A stretch of DNA of 64,000 nucleotides from Citrus sinensis (GCF_022201045.2 NC_068557.1:5084001-5148000), one strand, 5' to 3'. Shown: positions 1 through 13,113, counted from the first letter of the stretch. Program-made: numbers and translations. Notes: generated by a model from the letters alone, not told the origin.

Positions 1-61
1 ACCAGTCAAGTCTACAACACTACTATTCAAAATCCTAGATGCACGGTCAGTGCAAACCTAC

Positions 62-2172
62 CAGTATCATCTCTTCATCTTCATCACCATCCTCTTCCTC
101 CAAAGGAAGTGAAGCAGCTGATGCAGATGCATTGTTACTTAAACTTCCATCTTCTTCTGCCGCAATAGATGCTGCCAACCTAAACTAACTCATTAAAACA
201 ATTCAAAAATGCTACTGAAACCAGAAATATCAAATATCCTTATAACTTCTACTGCTAATGTAGCCTACATCTCATCAAGCATTTTGTGATCACGACTCTT
301 TGATACCCCATCATGACTTTCTGGACTAATGCCCACCGTATCGGCTTGGCCCAAATCATCCGATAAAACGTTCTTGCCCTTTGCGTCATTGTTCTGCTCC
401 TCAATAAAAAAGTTTTGAGTTGAAGCAATTATTAACCATTAGTAGAGAAATGATGAGCAGAAAAGATAAGACTAAATTCAGGTCTGTCAAGCACCATACT
501 ACATATACATACTCACCCGAACAAGAAGCTGATGCTGCATTGATGGAGGCAAAGCAGCAAAAACAGCTGGGTCAACATTTCCACCCATTGTTGGCTGCAA
601 ACCAAGATACAGTGGTCATGAAACACATACCCACAAGTCTAGAAAATCCTAAACAAGTGCTGATTTACAGATAAGCCTAATAACACCACAAGGCACATGG
701 AAAGAATCTTTATTCTTAAATAAGATACTGGAGTAAGCCAATCTGAAATATTTTAGACTAATTCGCACTTCATCTTTAAGGTGTAATTAGAATAAAGAAA
801 TGGATAAATAAAGCATCTACATAATTCAAAAGGTAAATATCTGGTTACCCCTCGTGAAATGACAATCTTCAAAATACTCCCAAATTATTGTTAACCTCAA
901 CTTACACCCATTTTTGTTTAAAAGATAAAAGAAAAATTCTTTTAAACAAAAATGGGGGCACATTGATGAAAATTTTTTTTGTCTTCTTAACAAAAATGGA
1001 GGGTAATTTGAGGTTTACAATAGTTTGGGGGTATTTTAAAGATTGTCATTCCATGAGGGCAAAATTGACCCTAATTCTTCAGAGGTGAATGATCCAATGA
1101 ACTTAATAGTCAGTTCACTCAATCTACATTTCCAACAACAAGGTCCCATAAAACAATTATAAAAGAAGTATCCACATAAATGCCAACAGTCATAGCTAGA
1201 TTAAACTAACCACGTACCAACATTATCTCTTCATCTTCATCACCATCCTCCTCAAGGAGATTCGCAGTGGCAGATTTTGATGCACTCTTACTTGAACTCT
1301 CATTAGCCTCCGCTGCAATAGATGCTGCCAACCTAAACTAAATCATCAATCAAAAGTCAAACCACATAATTGAAAATAGAATCACAACTACAACAGTGAA
1401 AGCAGCAGCTTACATTTCATCTAGATTTTCCTTGTCATCACTTGCCGACACCCCATCAGTTCTTTCCGAACAATTTTCCATATCCGACAAAACCTTCTTT
1501 CCCTCAGGGTCTCTCTTCTGTATCTGCCTTTGGTTCTCAAGATCCAGCGCGAGTTCTTTCAACCTCATTGTCTTGAGCTGTTGGCAATAATCGAGTTATC
1601 AAACTGAATTCTACCCGATACTACTAAAATCAAGTACTGCAAATGAAATTTGATTTCACCAATTGCGTTTATCTACTTCCACCAATAAACGACTACAAGG
1701 CACAATGATGTTTACATGATTAATAAGCAGTTTCTCAGCTGTTTTGCGGATCTTAGCCTGGGCGTTCTCGCGCTGCCTGCGGCGGGCAATGACAGTGCGG
1801 CGCTTGAGTGCCGGAGTGCCACCGTCGAAGACAAACACTGGCTTTGTCTTTAGATACAATAACTTACAAATTCGACGAAAAAACCCTATCAAATGCGCGT
1901 TCCGCACCATCTCTCCCTTCTCGTCTCTCATCGCCTTCATAAATTGGATCATCCATATGCTCGCATCTAACCACGATTCCAACCATATTAAGTTAAATTA
2001 AATTGATTATGATTATTTATTAGTAATTACTAATATGCATGTCCAGAATGTTTATGAGCATAAGTGCTAGGTTTTGAGGCTAACCGATGGCAAGCTTTTT
2101 GCCGGAGAGAGTTTCAACGGACACGCGACGGCCAACGGGGGCGAGTAAGTCCCAGAGACCGTGGACTCCCAT
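62..2172 (-). CDS. UVH3: DNA repair endonuclease XPG/UVH3, N-terminal part (runs off left edge)
   Basis: Structure-specific endonuclease of nucleotide excision repair; the XPG N-domain forms half of the FEN1-type active site in the nucleus. Visible exons (minus strand): 2172-2085, 1966-1716, 1577-1414, 1332-1218, 399-269 and 179-62. The phases fit throughout and give 289 residues. The start [12 protein letters not shown] is the family start. The first two exons hold the N-domain, including the [20 protein letters not shown] and RRRQRENAQ motifs. Exons 3-4 and 5-6 are a duplicated pair, both carrying the [18 protein letters not shown] motif and an acidic DGDEDEE tail. Exons 1-2 are very like Arabidopsis UVH3 as I remember it. 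The acceptor of exon 5 lies in a run of NAG triplets, so its first codons are uncertain. The rest of the gene (spacer, I-domain, PCNA box) lies outside the window. Seen: exons and motifs. Family knowledge: function. Confidence 0.93.
832..1072. mobile_element. Long-inverted-repeat MITE in XPG intron 4
   Basis: The two halves are inverted copies of one another. The left arm (about 832-925) and right arm (about 955-1072) share, on opposite strands, the motifs GAAATGACAATCTT, CAAACTATTG-like and CCATTTTTGTTTAA, and fold into a hairpin of roughly 90-110 bp. There is no coding capacity. Flanking bases TAATTC occur on both sides but a full target duplication is not clear. It lies in the 818-bp intron between XPG exons 4 and 5. 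The superfamily is not determined; a Mutator-like or foldback type is possible. Confidence 0.7.
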
Positions 2173-5100
2173 TTCTGTTGTTGGTTTGGTTCTGACCGAC
2201 TTGTTCGTTGGAGACGATTTGTGTTTTTAACGCTGGTTGCCGCCAAGAGGGCTTCCGTGTATATATATGAGCACGCCGAATAAAACGACGTCGTACCTCA
2301 AAATATATATATATATATATATCATAGCCACATATGCGATGCAAAACTGGCATGCTTTCATTCGCGAAAACAGTACGAGACGTGGCGCAAATGGTGACAA
2401 AAAATAATTTAACACTATTTTTTAATTAACGCCATAATATTTTACGATTATTTTACCGTTATTGGGTTCAAATACCAATATCTTCTCAAAACCTTCTCGA
2501 ACTCTTAATACGATCGCACCTTCATCTTACAACGCTCAACGAACCCCTTGTACTCAGGAGTAAGAAAATGTAAGACATGTTGAAAAAATAGCATGTATAT
2601 ATACTATTTTGAGGGCACATTTTGAGTGGACCCTATTTAACGAAAGTGGAAAATTTTATGAAGTTCGGATTCTACTCCGTTGATACTTCAAAACTATAAT
2701 CTTATTTTCTCAAAATGGTGCTTGGGTGAATAAAAAATTATGTCTTAAAGTTCACCCTTGAAGTTAGAAATTTAAAAGGAAATGAGTCTTATCCCACATG
2801 GTAAAAAGAAGCCTAGAGATTAGTGTTTATATATAAACACTTAACCATGCATGAGTAAGAATTATAAGGATAGAGGTTCTCTCCACACGCGTGTGCGCAG
2901 GGGGGTGCAAATCCAAGACTAAATTAGTTGAACTCGTGTGCGCCCGCGCGTCCTGCGTATGCGAATGTCAGCCCAAAATCCTCTGGCCATGTTTGTTTGT
3001 GAAGTTGGCTGCGCGATGGCTGGACACTAAGGTGAAAGCCCGGGCTAGCTCTCTTGTTAAGAGGGGCATCAATTTCGGCTGAGTTCTTCAGCAAAGCTCT
3101 TGATATATAGTTCATTTGCATGTATTCAATCACATATTTTGGTCATCCTTTTAGATCATGTGATAACTTTTCTTTCTTGGTTGATTCGCTTGATGCGATC
3201 CCGAGAGGCATACGCACCCACTCTCTCTACTTAATTAACTTTCGTTGAGGGTAGGTGAAGGGTTAGTTTAGGTTGCATCAAGATAACTCATTAAAGCATA
3301 TCCATTTGGAAGGGAATTAAATTGGGATCTTCAAGAAGTATATCTAATTTGAGGTGGTAAGTTTTAGTGGAGCTTGGGCAACAAAGTTAATGGAAACAAA
3401 GTTGTTGGTAGATCCAATGAGATTGATAATAAAGGAAGAAGTTTTTGAGATTTATTCAGTCATTAAATTTTTCTCATTTGAATATTTGATGCTCTACACC
3501 ATATAAAATACAAGGCAATTGAGAAAAAGAAAATAATAAAAGTATAGCATACTATTTTTGGACTTGAATAAGTATTGAACTTTATACTATGATGTGTAGG
3601 TAATTGTTGGATTAAAAAAAAATCATAGGTAATTAAATCTTGAACTTACAATAATATAAACGCATGGTAAAAGATTATAAAAAATTGTAGTACGAGTCAT
3701 CACCGCATGCAAACTCAACCTCAATATTTTCATTAGATATACACTACATACACTCATACAGTGAATGATAATTGAAATTAGATTCAATATCAAGCTTTAC
3801 TTGTGCAAGATTAATCATAGCCTACATCGCTAACACTATGGAAAGACAACTGTACAAAATAAAGAGTGTGACACGTTATTAAAAGAATATCTCTAAGATT
3901 CATCATAGCATAAAAAGTTAGGTAATTTTTGTATTAGGTGGGAAATAAACGAATTATTTATATCGAATAAATTAGTATTGAAAACACTCATAGATGTTAT
4001 AAAAAGCTTAGCATATTATTAGTTCAAGGGAATTGCACTAATCATTTTATTACAAACTCTTCTACTTTTTCATTCTTATAAACTTACTTTGGCCTTTTCT
4101 TTGTTTTCTCTTTCTTATTTTTCTTTCAAAACAGTAATATAATCACATTTAAGTTTCTTTCTTTACAAATCATTTCTTTTTCGCACATACCGCTGCATAT
4201 GGAAAAATTTATTCTTAAAGTAAATGGTTTATCTAAAAAAAAAAAAAAAATCTTTCCATACATGATATTGGCATGCAATGTTACATATCACATGATTTTA
4301 CATCTTAATTTTTCACCAACTTGATCACCATGACCTTTTTCATATACACTAACTGAAACGATATTTTTGTGAGTCCTAATTTGTTTCCTTTATGAAGATA
4401 TGAAGATTGAAAATTTGACATGCACCATACACATTCATATGCAGTTTTATATTGTAAAATATCCTAACATAAATAATTGATAAATTTATATATATACATA
4501 TACAGGGACTAAAATAGAGATATTAAGTGGTAATTGAACAAAATTACGTTTTCCCCATATTGGGTTCAGTCCAAATAATGATATTAGTTGTACTGCTTAT
4601 GTTAAGTGTGTTTGAGATGTTGGAGAAAACTTTGTTTATCATTATCATGTGCAAAACAGACTTAACAAATTTGCGTCTAATAAAATTTAACTAAAATATG
4701 TTAAATTTGATTAAGGTTTTGATAATATTTTCAGTAGTTTTATATTTGACTTGTGTAGAAAATTGAATGAAAATATATGACATGTTAATAGTTGAAGTAA
4801 ATATATAATTTGTTGTGGTTTTATGATTACCAGAACTAAGAAACTGGATACTTGATAATAGATCTAGCTTGATGACAGAAACCTAAAATTCAACAGCAAG
4901 AATAGACTGCTGCACACACGCGAATCTTTGAAGGAAAATCAGCACACTTTATTGATCGATACACACAATACAAGATCAATGGCTACAGAGAACTTGTAAA
5001 GCTAATCAACAAAACAAGAATCCAAGGGATTTAACAAGACATGAAAGAGTACAAGCCATCTAAATCGGATAGCTTGCAAATAAACCCAAAAACTATTTAC

Positions 5101-5400
5101 ACATTAACCCACACAACATAATTTGATCATAACACGAAGTCTTTTGTCTCTCCTAAATTTGAGTAATAATAGAGAGTAAGCAGTTGGTATTTAGTGGGTG
5201 ATACGTTCATCCAAACCTTAATTATTTTTAAAAAAATATAATTTAATAAGCATAATTTGTTATGTTTTACGAAATACGTGCTTGAAAAATTTTTGGAAAT
5301 TAAAATAACTAAAAAGTTAGTCATGTTATTTGCTTAATTATAATAAAAAATAATTATGATAAAGCAAGAGTACACAAGTAGAGTTGATAGGGCTTTAGTG
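2173..5400. other. Intergenic spacer between XPG and UBC, with weak retroelement traces
   Basis: No convincing gene. It holds the presumed XPG promoter side (2173-2350, with an AT dinucleotide run at about 2303-2322), a possible LTR remnant at about 2578-3240, a second remnant-like stretch at about 4810-5110, and AT-rich DNA elsewhere. Short open frames at 2891-3133 match nothing I recognise. Confidence 0.6.
2578..3240 (+). mobile_element. Possible LTR-retroelement fossil fragment
   Basis: The stretch starts with TGTTGAAA, carries a TATCCCACAT motif followed by a TATATAAACAC TATA-like box, and then a GC-rich block about 100 bp downstream, a layout often seen in plant LTRs (U3-TATA-R/U5). No partner LTR, primer site or coding part is visible here. 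It would be a solo remnant and an old one. Weak, by analogy only. Confidence 0.3.
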
Positions 5401-5457
5401 GAGAGGAGCCAAACACGGATAGTTTACATTGACAGTTAGAAAACCGGTAACACATGC

Positions 5458-5463
5458 CACGTG
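5458..5463. promoter_or_regulatory. G-box (CACGTG) upstream of UBC
   Basis: A perfect CACGTG palindrome within GCCACGTGTA, about 840 bp before the UBC start codon but probably close to the transcribed 5' leader, since a leader intron is likely between about 5.6 and 6.3 kb. G-boxes bind bZIP and bHLH factors. Whether it is used is unknown. Confidence 0.3.
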
Positions 5464-6298
5464 TATGTATGTGCTGCTGAGCCTGAACTAGTCCCGTTTT
5501 TTGTTCCATGTTTTTGACCTGCTTCTTCATTCTGTCTGGTCCCCATTTTCTGCTTTTATTTACTTAAAAAGCTGCCAAAAATTCACTCCCGATGATCACC
5601 ATTTGGGGGTTTGTATTCCTCTTCTTGATTTTGTTCAAAATTATTTTCCTCTCTATTACTTGTTGATATGCTTACTGCTGATTTGATTGCAACTGTATCT
5701 TTAAGCAAATTCGTAATGGATTTTGTTCTACTCATCATGTCTATCTAGCTCTTAACTTTTTAAGTAATGTTTTGTTTTCATTGTATGATTACTGATGTTC
5801 TCTTCATTATTTATTATTCCAGTGCCTTTGTTTTATGGTTATATTGGTATTTCGAAATAAGAAGAACTTGAACAAAGTGACTAATTGAAATGGTGCTAGC
5901 AATGTGTTGATCAAATGTAAACATTTTGATATCTGTTAAAACCAGAACGTATAGTTAATAGTTTACTTCATTCTTTAGTTATTCAAAATTTTCTGGTACT
6001 GGCATCGTTTATTGTGTTGGACCAGGATTCCACGCTGCTAATTACCAAATCGACGGCTAGGACTTATCTAACATGAGTCCTGCATGGATCCAATTAAATC
6101 TTAACCATTAATTCAATGCTCAGCTAAGCATGAAATTTTTATGGGTTTGTGTCATGTACATATGGCACGTTATGGATTTCAACATTGTTGTGTACTTAAA
6201 GCAGTTTCATTTACAATGTGCTTAAAGCAGTTTCATTTTTTTTTTAATTAGAGAATAAAAAACAGTTGAAAAATCTGAAGAATTCAATCACGTAAAGG

Positions 6299-7985
6299 AT
6301 GTCTTCCCCATGCAAAAGAAGAGAAATGGATGTCATGAAATTGTAAGTGTAGTCTAAATTGTTCATTTTTTTTTCACCTTATTGTTTGTTACAATTCCTT
6401 TTGCAGTTCATTTTCTAGTGAAATTCTAACTTATCGAAGTTATGTTTACGGATGTTGATCATCGTATTGGTGACTGGTGTTTCCTCTCTTTTGTGTTCTT
6501 ACTAAATAGGATGATGAGTGACTATTCTGTCGAGCCAATTAACGATGGGATTAGTGAACTCAAAGTCGAATTCCATGGTCCGAAAGACAGTAATTTTCCT
6601 GCCTCTCTCTGCCACTGCTCTTTTGTTCAGATAGAGACTTGAACTACAGACACTCAGCTGGAAAATATGGCTTCTCAATATCTCTTGACCCTATGATAAC
6701 TTTAGTTTTGTTTATTGCATCTCAATGGTCACAGGTCTATATGAAGGCGGTATCTGGAAAATCCGAGTAGAGCTGCCGGATGCTTACCCTTACAAGTCTC
6801 CTTCCATTGGGTTTGTTAATAAAATTTTTCATCCCAATGTTGACGAGCTGTAAGCTGTTTTTCACTTTGGAACCCAACTATTCATATCAGTTACAAATTT
6901 TAGGCCAACTCTATTGAGATTGACTGTTGTATGGAACATTTTGTTAGGAAAGGCATAAGAATTTTGTGCATTACATATTATATACTATATAGTTTTAGTG
7001 TTACATTGAAGAAAGCATTGGCAAGTTGTGTGTTTTCTACATTGAATTCTGTTGAAATTTCGTGTTACCTTGAGTTTTTCAGCTCACAGGTCTTTTATGT
7101 GATTTGCAGGTCGGGTTCTGTATGCTTGGATGTAATCAACCAAACATGGAGTCCAATGTTTGGTAATATCAAAATTCTCTTCTGATAAAAAAATAAAAAA
7201 TAAAAATAATAGTTTCTGCAATGTGCACAAATGAACAAAGATTTGATAATCATCCAGCTTGGATTTTGCGAAAGAAATCCGATGCGGCCCTTTCACCTAC
7301 TAGAAGCCATATTTCTGAATGAATGTATGAATATCAATTCCTGAATTAAGCAACTTGGTCCTATTTCATGTGACGGAACTACAAGAATTATACATACGGG
7401 ATGCTTTGCTTCTGACATTTGTAATTGTGTGATCTTAAGCTTTTATTTTTGGGATTTTACTTTTCCTTCGCCTTAAAATTCAACCCTCAAGTATCTTATT
7501 GCAGCCTCTCTCGGCTGCAGATCTTTTGAATATATTTGAGGTTTTCCTTCCACAGCTGTTGCTTTATCCTAATCCTTCAGACCCATTAAATGGTGACGCG
7601 GCATCTCTGATGATGAAGGATAGGAAGCAGTACGAACAGAGGGTGAAAGGTGAGATCCTTTTTCATTTACTTTTTCATTAAAATAATTTCCCTTGGAGAA
7701 ATATTCGCCAGTTATCCAATCTTGAGTTCAATTTACTTGATATTGGAATAAACGGGCTAGTCTTGCGAGTAAGCTGACTAAAAACAATGTCACTGAATGG
7801 GCGTTTCTTACTTGTTTTGTCGATTTGTTGTGACAACGACAGAGTACTGTGAACGTTACGCGAAGAAGGAGAATATCTCCAGCATAAACTCAGAAGAAAC
7901 TGATGAGGACATCAGCAATGAGGACATAAGTGATGGACAAAGCACGTCAAGTGATGACAACATTGCCGGAGTTGCTGATCCATAA
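6299..7985 (+). CDS. Ubiquitin-conjugating enzyme E2, UBC4/5/6 group
   Basis: Accepts ubiquitin from E1 as a thioester and passes it on with E3 ligases. Six coding exons: 6299-6342, 6510-6589, 6735-6849, 7110-7162, 7521-7649 and 7843-7985, giving 187 residues, about the family length. The start [15 protein letters not shown] matches the family. The UBC fold is complete: [10 protein letters not shown], the HPN motif at residues 74-76, active Cys85 in [13 protein letters not shown], then [13 protein letters not shown]. The acidic C-terminal tail ([14 protein letters not shown]) is typical of this group, which resembles yeast Ubc8. For exon 5 an acceptor at 7504 also exists, but only 7520 keeps the [10 protein letters not shown] reading frame. 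Phases agree at every junction. Nothing looks broken. Which of UBC4, 5 or 6 it corresponds to cannot be settled here. Confidence 0.95.
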
Positions 7986-8806
7986 GCAGCTAATTTAACC
8001 TTCAGCACTATACTTTATAATCAATTAATTAGAAAAATTATATGTTCAGATGCAATTGTTATCTAACGGAGTAGTAGTTTGACTGGATATATAGATAACA
8101 CCATGCGTTTGTACCAAATTTGCAGGCACATCAAATGTAAAGATAAACAGAAATGAACTAGAAATATTGAATCAGTTTCCTCTTTTGCTGTTCTCAACTC
8201 ATTGTGTTGGAAAGGGGATTCTGAAAACCAATAATGCACCAATTGGCAATTGATCAATCGTTAATCATTTCCTGGAAATCTTTCTCTGCAGGCATATATT
8301 GTCGAATTCTTCGACTTTTTCAAAAGCAATCATCACACAAACCAACTGTGCAGTCACTTCAATGTGCTTTTGTAATCAGCTTGACAACTTTAAATTCTTG
8401 TTGTCTATTGCTTCGACAGTGACCTGTCGTAATGCATTGCAAATATTACAATCAACTAGATTCCAATCGAGTATCTTTAGAATTCTCAGATTCCTGACAA
8501 AGTATTTTTATATTTATTAACCCTTTGAAGCTGCCGGCGTCTGAAAAACTATTAGTCCTGAGCCAATTAAATGGAAGAAGCAATGTAAAAGATAAGATAC
8601 AAAGACATTGTAGAATCAGTCAATGAGCAAAGTGCTTATCTTAAAAAATTCCAGCCATCAGTAGAGCATAGAGATTTTCTCCATGTTCCACAATATCAAT
8701 AAATTGAAAAGCCATATATTAGTTTACAACTCCTGGTTGTGTGTCTCCAAAGCTGTGCAGTAGACCTTTTTTTCTTTTTGAATCAAAGCTCAGATTGCGC
8801 CGCAGA

Positions 8807-10009
8807 ATGGATGCGCATATTCTTATGTACTCGGGATATGCTGCAGTAGGACTTATTATTGTAATTTTTGTGATCATTTTCCGGCTACATAAACTAAAGA
8901 AGCAAGGCGAGAATGTCGAAGCAGGGAAAGCAAACAAGGTAGCGTCATTTGATGATAACGATACGCGTAGTATCATCACAAAATCTGATCAGTACGTAGC
9001 AGGTGAGAGCAAATCAGGATTCTTCCTCACTTCATCAGCTGAACAAAGTGCTAATTTTGCATCAACCTCACTGTTAGTTCTCACAAGTCCTGTAGTGAAC
9101 GGATTGAAATTCGATGACATGCTCAAGGCACCTGCTGAGTTGCTTGGGAGAGGAAGGCAGAGTACCCTCTACAAAATTGTGTTGGAAAATGGTGTCCTGT
9201 TGGTTGTTAAAAGGATTAAAGATTGGGAAATTTCAACGGATGACTTTAAGCTGAGGATGCAGAGACTAAACCAAGTGAAGCATCAAAATGTACTGCCAGC
9301 TGTTGCCTTCTATTGCTCCAAACAAGAGAAGCTATTGGTCTATGAGTACTTACAAAATGGAAGTCTCTTCAGGCTTCTCCATGGTATGCTAGCAACTAGT
9401 AACTTCATTTTTTTTTCTTTGTCATTTTTGGGTTAGAGATGTTGTAAATTGCTGTAAATTTTAATTTGTATTTCAGGAGCTCAGATGGGGCAAGCATTTG
9501 ATTGGGTCAGCAGACTAAGCATTGCAGCTACAATTGCTGAGACATTAGCATTCATGCATCAGGAATTTCGCAGTGACGGGATAGCTCATGGTAACTTGAA
9601 ATCATCAAACATCTTGCTGAACAAAAACCTGGAGCCTTGCATTAGTGAATACGGACTTGTGCCGTTGGACAATCAAGGCTTCAAAGCAGACGTTTACGGA
9701 TTCGGCGTGATACTATTGGAGCTGCTAACTGGGAAGCTGGTAAAGAATGAGGGGGTTGACTTGGCAACATGGGTTCACTCAGTTGTCAGTGAAGAATGGA
9801 CCGGAGAAGTTTTTGACAAGTTGCTAATATCAGGAGGCGCGAGTGAAGAGAGGCTTGTGAACTTGCTGCAGGTTGCTCTAAAATGTGTGAACAAGTCTCC
9901 TGAGGCCAGGCCTAGCATGAAGCAAGTTGCTATCATGATCGTTACTTTAAAAGAGGAAGAAGAAAGATCAATTTGTACTTCGGTTTCTGTATTTTCTGAA
10001 AATTTTTAA
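8807..10009 (+). CDS. Short LRR-less receptor-like pseudokinase (LRR-III family)
   Basis: Two exons, 8807-9383 and 9477-10009, giving 369 residues. Order: short N-terminus, membrane segment (residues about 7-26, YAAVGLIIVIFVIIF), linker, kinase-like domain. It resembles the C-terminal half of LRR-III receptor kinases such as probable inactive kinase At2g26730. The ATP-loop (LLGRGRQSTLYK) and the Lys of VVKRIKDW (K135) are present. The catalytic HRD is HGN (230-232) and DFG is EYG (250-252), so catalysis is unlikely; this is also usual for relatives. The activation segment between EYG and the FKADVYGFGV helix is very short. Family members normally have a secretion signal and 4-5 LRRs in the first exon; none is seen in the 820 bp upstream, so this copy is 5' truncated or has a remote first exon. 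The single intron sits at the family's usual place (LLHG). Function unknown; possibly a decoy or scaffold. Confidence 0.8.
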
Positions 10010-10464
10010 GTCTAGGTGGAGGACAAATTGCTTCCGTCTCATTTGAATTAGTTAAAGTTTCAAAGAAATTTTATAATAATGTACACTATAACAAAGTTAG
10101 TCAATGTACGTTGTCAATGCATTGGACTTTAGGAACAGTAATAAAGGTTTGACAAAACGCAAAATAAAGCAGGCCCAAAAACATTATGTTTGTTTTATTT
10201 TTGAAAACAATTTTATCTGGGACTTTGTGTCTAACCTTCTATTTCAGGTTTAAACATTTTTTAAACACCCACAAGGAAAAAAAAAACAATTAATGTTATA
10301 ATTGGTTACTTGTGTTTCACTTAAAAAGGAAAATCCCTCAAATCCTCAATATTTGAGGCAGGGCTTGAGAGTTTGAAAGTTTCTACAGGAGCAAGCTTCT
10401 ATACATTTAAGTTTGAAGGAGGACCTCTATTCAACTTGCTATGTGCTAGAATTCCTAGGTTACA

Positions 10465-11229
10465 ATAGGTGTTCATATTCCAATCCGATTCGCTCAACCC
10501 ATCTGATCCATATAAATCTAATCCATAAAAATTCGATATGTGGATTGGTGGATTGGATTAGATTGAAAATTTGATAATCCGCAATCGGTGAATTAGATAT
10601 GGATCTACTTTTGTAAATCCGTAAAATTCGTGAATTCGCAAAAAAAATAAAAAGTATTTATTTAATTAAAAAATAAAACTTGTAAATATGGTATTAGTAC
10701 TTACTAGTAAATAAATAAGTTAAAATATAGTTATACTAACATTATATTGTATCTTATCCGATAATAATATAAAATAAAAAATAACTAAATAAACAAATAT
10801 AACTTTTTAAATAGTTAATTTTTATGTACTGATCTAAACGAATAAAATTTTTTTCGTTTTGATGTGTTATATTTTGAAAGTTTAAATGTATTTTCTAACT
10901 TTATTTAAACAATTAATTTATTTAAATCTTATTTAATTTAAATTTAATTGGTAGTAAAATTACTTTTATATTAAATTTTTTTATTTAGTTAGTTCATGGA
11001 TTGGATAGAATTAAAAACTTTTAGTCCACAAACTAATCCGCAAAATGGTGGATTAGATATGGATTGGGTCAAATCCGCATCTGATCCGCAGATATATGAA
11101 TTAGATTTGGATTGAATTTTACCAATTTGTGGATTGGATTGGATTGGATTGAAAATTTATAATCTGCAAAATCGTGGATCGGATATGGATTGATGTCCAA
11201 TCCGTAAAATTCGATACAAGAACACCCTT
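10465..11229. mobile_element. Non-autonomous hAT-type DNA transposon
   Basis: A 765-bp element with ends ATAGGTGTTCAT and (reverse complement) AAGGGTGTTCTT. It is flanked by an 8-bp target duplication with one mismatch: AGGTTACA at 10457-10464 and CGGTTACA at 11230-11237. Both subterminal regions are rich in repeated TGGATTGGAT / AATCCG / GATATGGAT motifs on both strands, as expected for hAT transposase binding zones. There is no transposase frame. Ends resemble the element at 24555-25315. Confidence 0.8.
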
Positions 11230-13113
11230 CGGTTACATAGCTTTAATTTGCTTATTACAAATACACATCAAAGTTGAAACTTTTTTTTTCCTCCAAATTT
11301 AATTTTAGTACATTTCTCTAATCTTGGAATCCGATGCTTAAAGTTGTGCTCATCACTAGTCACTACTATGCTGATCAAGGCTAGTCTCAACATATTTAAA
11401 GTTATCATTTTTAGTTTGCGTTCATCGCCAATATGTTGCTAAACGTTAGTCCTAACAAATCTTAAATATTTTTTATTTTGTAAATATCCATTTGTAATAA
11501 TAAAAAAGTTGGATTTAATTTATATTTCAATTGATAAGACATAAAGTATATAAAAGGAAAAAAAAACATAATTAGATAAGTTAAAGTAATCACTACTACA
11601 TTTACATCTCAACTTATTTTTACGCATGATATTTTAAATTTTAAAAATGTAGAGCAAAGCTCTTTGAATAAACAAATCATTAAAAAGAAAAATTAACATG
11701 TAAAATTTTCATAGTCAATGAATATAAAATACACAAAATATTGTCTTTTTTTAACTTTTTACGTATGAAATTTTAATTTCAATCTCACACCAAATGGAAA
11801 CGTCCACGTCTTAATTAGACTTTCTAATGAACCGATAACCATGAGAAGAGGTGCTAGATATGGTGGAATAGTGAACAAAATCATTAATTTTTAAGGCAAA
11901 TTTGGTGGTGTACAAGTGGTCAAACCAAAAATTGATTAATCGAAAGACTTTCTTCAGACTTTAGGAGATTGAAATTACACATTCACACTAGAACCAAAAA
12001 TTCAATGCACGAGCATATATCAATCAGACAACCTAAAAGTCAGCATTTAATCAAGTAATAATGTTAATAATTACTAACCACATTATTGTTATTGTGATTA
12101 TTATTTTCCAGTCTCTTCTTTACAACCCTTTTCTAATAGTGGAAATATTTAGACGATTAAGACAATGCCAGCAACGGTTGGGCTGAATTAAATAAAGTAA
12201 TTGATTTGCCTTGGAACCGTAATTTTGATTTTCTTCTTTTATCTTTATATGTGCGTATGCTCACTGATTAAATAAACTCAAACAAGAAAAAATAAATAAA
12301 TCTAATACATGATAAATAGATGAATCTCTTGCATATTTTTATAATTGAGATATATTTTCCTCTTTTTTTTTAATTTATTATTTTATTTATGGGTCACACG
12401 GCATATTTACATGTATGAACATTGTTACATGGTTAGTGGTTGCAATTTATTTATTATTTGGTCAGATAACTTTATCTTAATTATGTGCGGGTGAAAAATA
12501 TAAGACATGAATGAATCGGCCATCAGATCATCCATAATGTTCCAACTCAATCTAAATTATGAATAATTACGGTTTTTTTTTTGTTGCATTTTTATAAGGA
12601 AAAAAGAGGAGGGTAATAATTAATAAGGGGGAAATATTAGGAATAGATGTATTATTTATCCTCTCAAAATTAATTTTTAATGGCTATTCATCAAGCTTTG
12701 TGTGTCAATTCACTACAAGACTCATAATCAAATGGGAACCTACCAAAATAATGAATCTAAAAACTGTTAACAATTAACTGGGTGATATGATTTATGTATG
12801 GCTGGCGAATTGTGATTGAATGGCAAATTAATGCGTTCATCGTCTAAGATAATTAAAGAGAGGCACACTTGCATGCCATTCACCTAAATTAACAGTCTTA
12901 GTCGTCCTTCGTGATAATGCAATTATTAGATACTTTAATAATTGTTACTATTAATCATTTCTTTATATTGTGTGTGTGATCCAAAAATCTTTACCTAATT
13001 GCCTTTGGACTTAAGAAAATAAACTAAAACAAGCAAAGCATTCACATCAGAATTCAGTAATTCACACATGCTTCATCCTTCAAGCTATGCCCATATATAA
13101 AACCCATCCTCAC

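Noticed and set aside
420-674. Open frame of 84 codons on the plus strand within XPG intron 4
   Set aside because: It begins with TTG rather than ATG, matches no family I know, and lies inside an intron of the opposite strand.
2891-3133. Overlapping short frames on both strands in a GC-rich patch
   Set aside because: Cysteine-rich by composition only; the patch looks like part of an LTR remnant.
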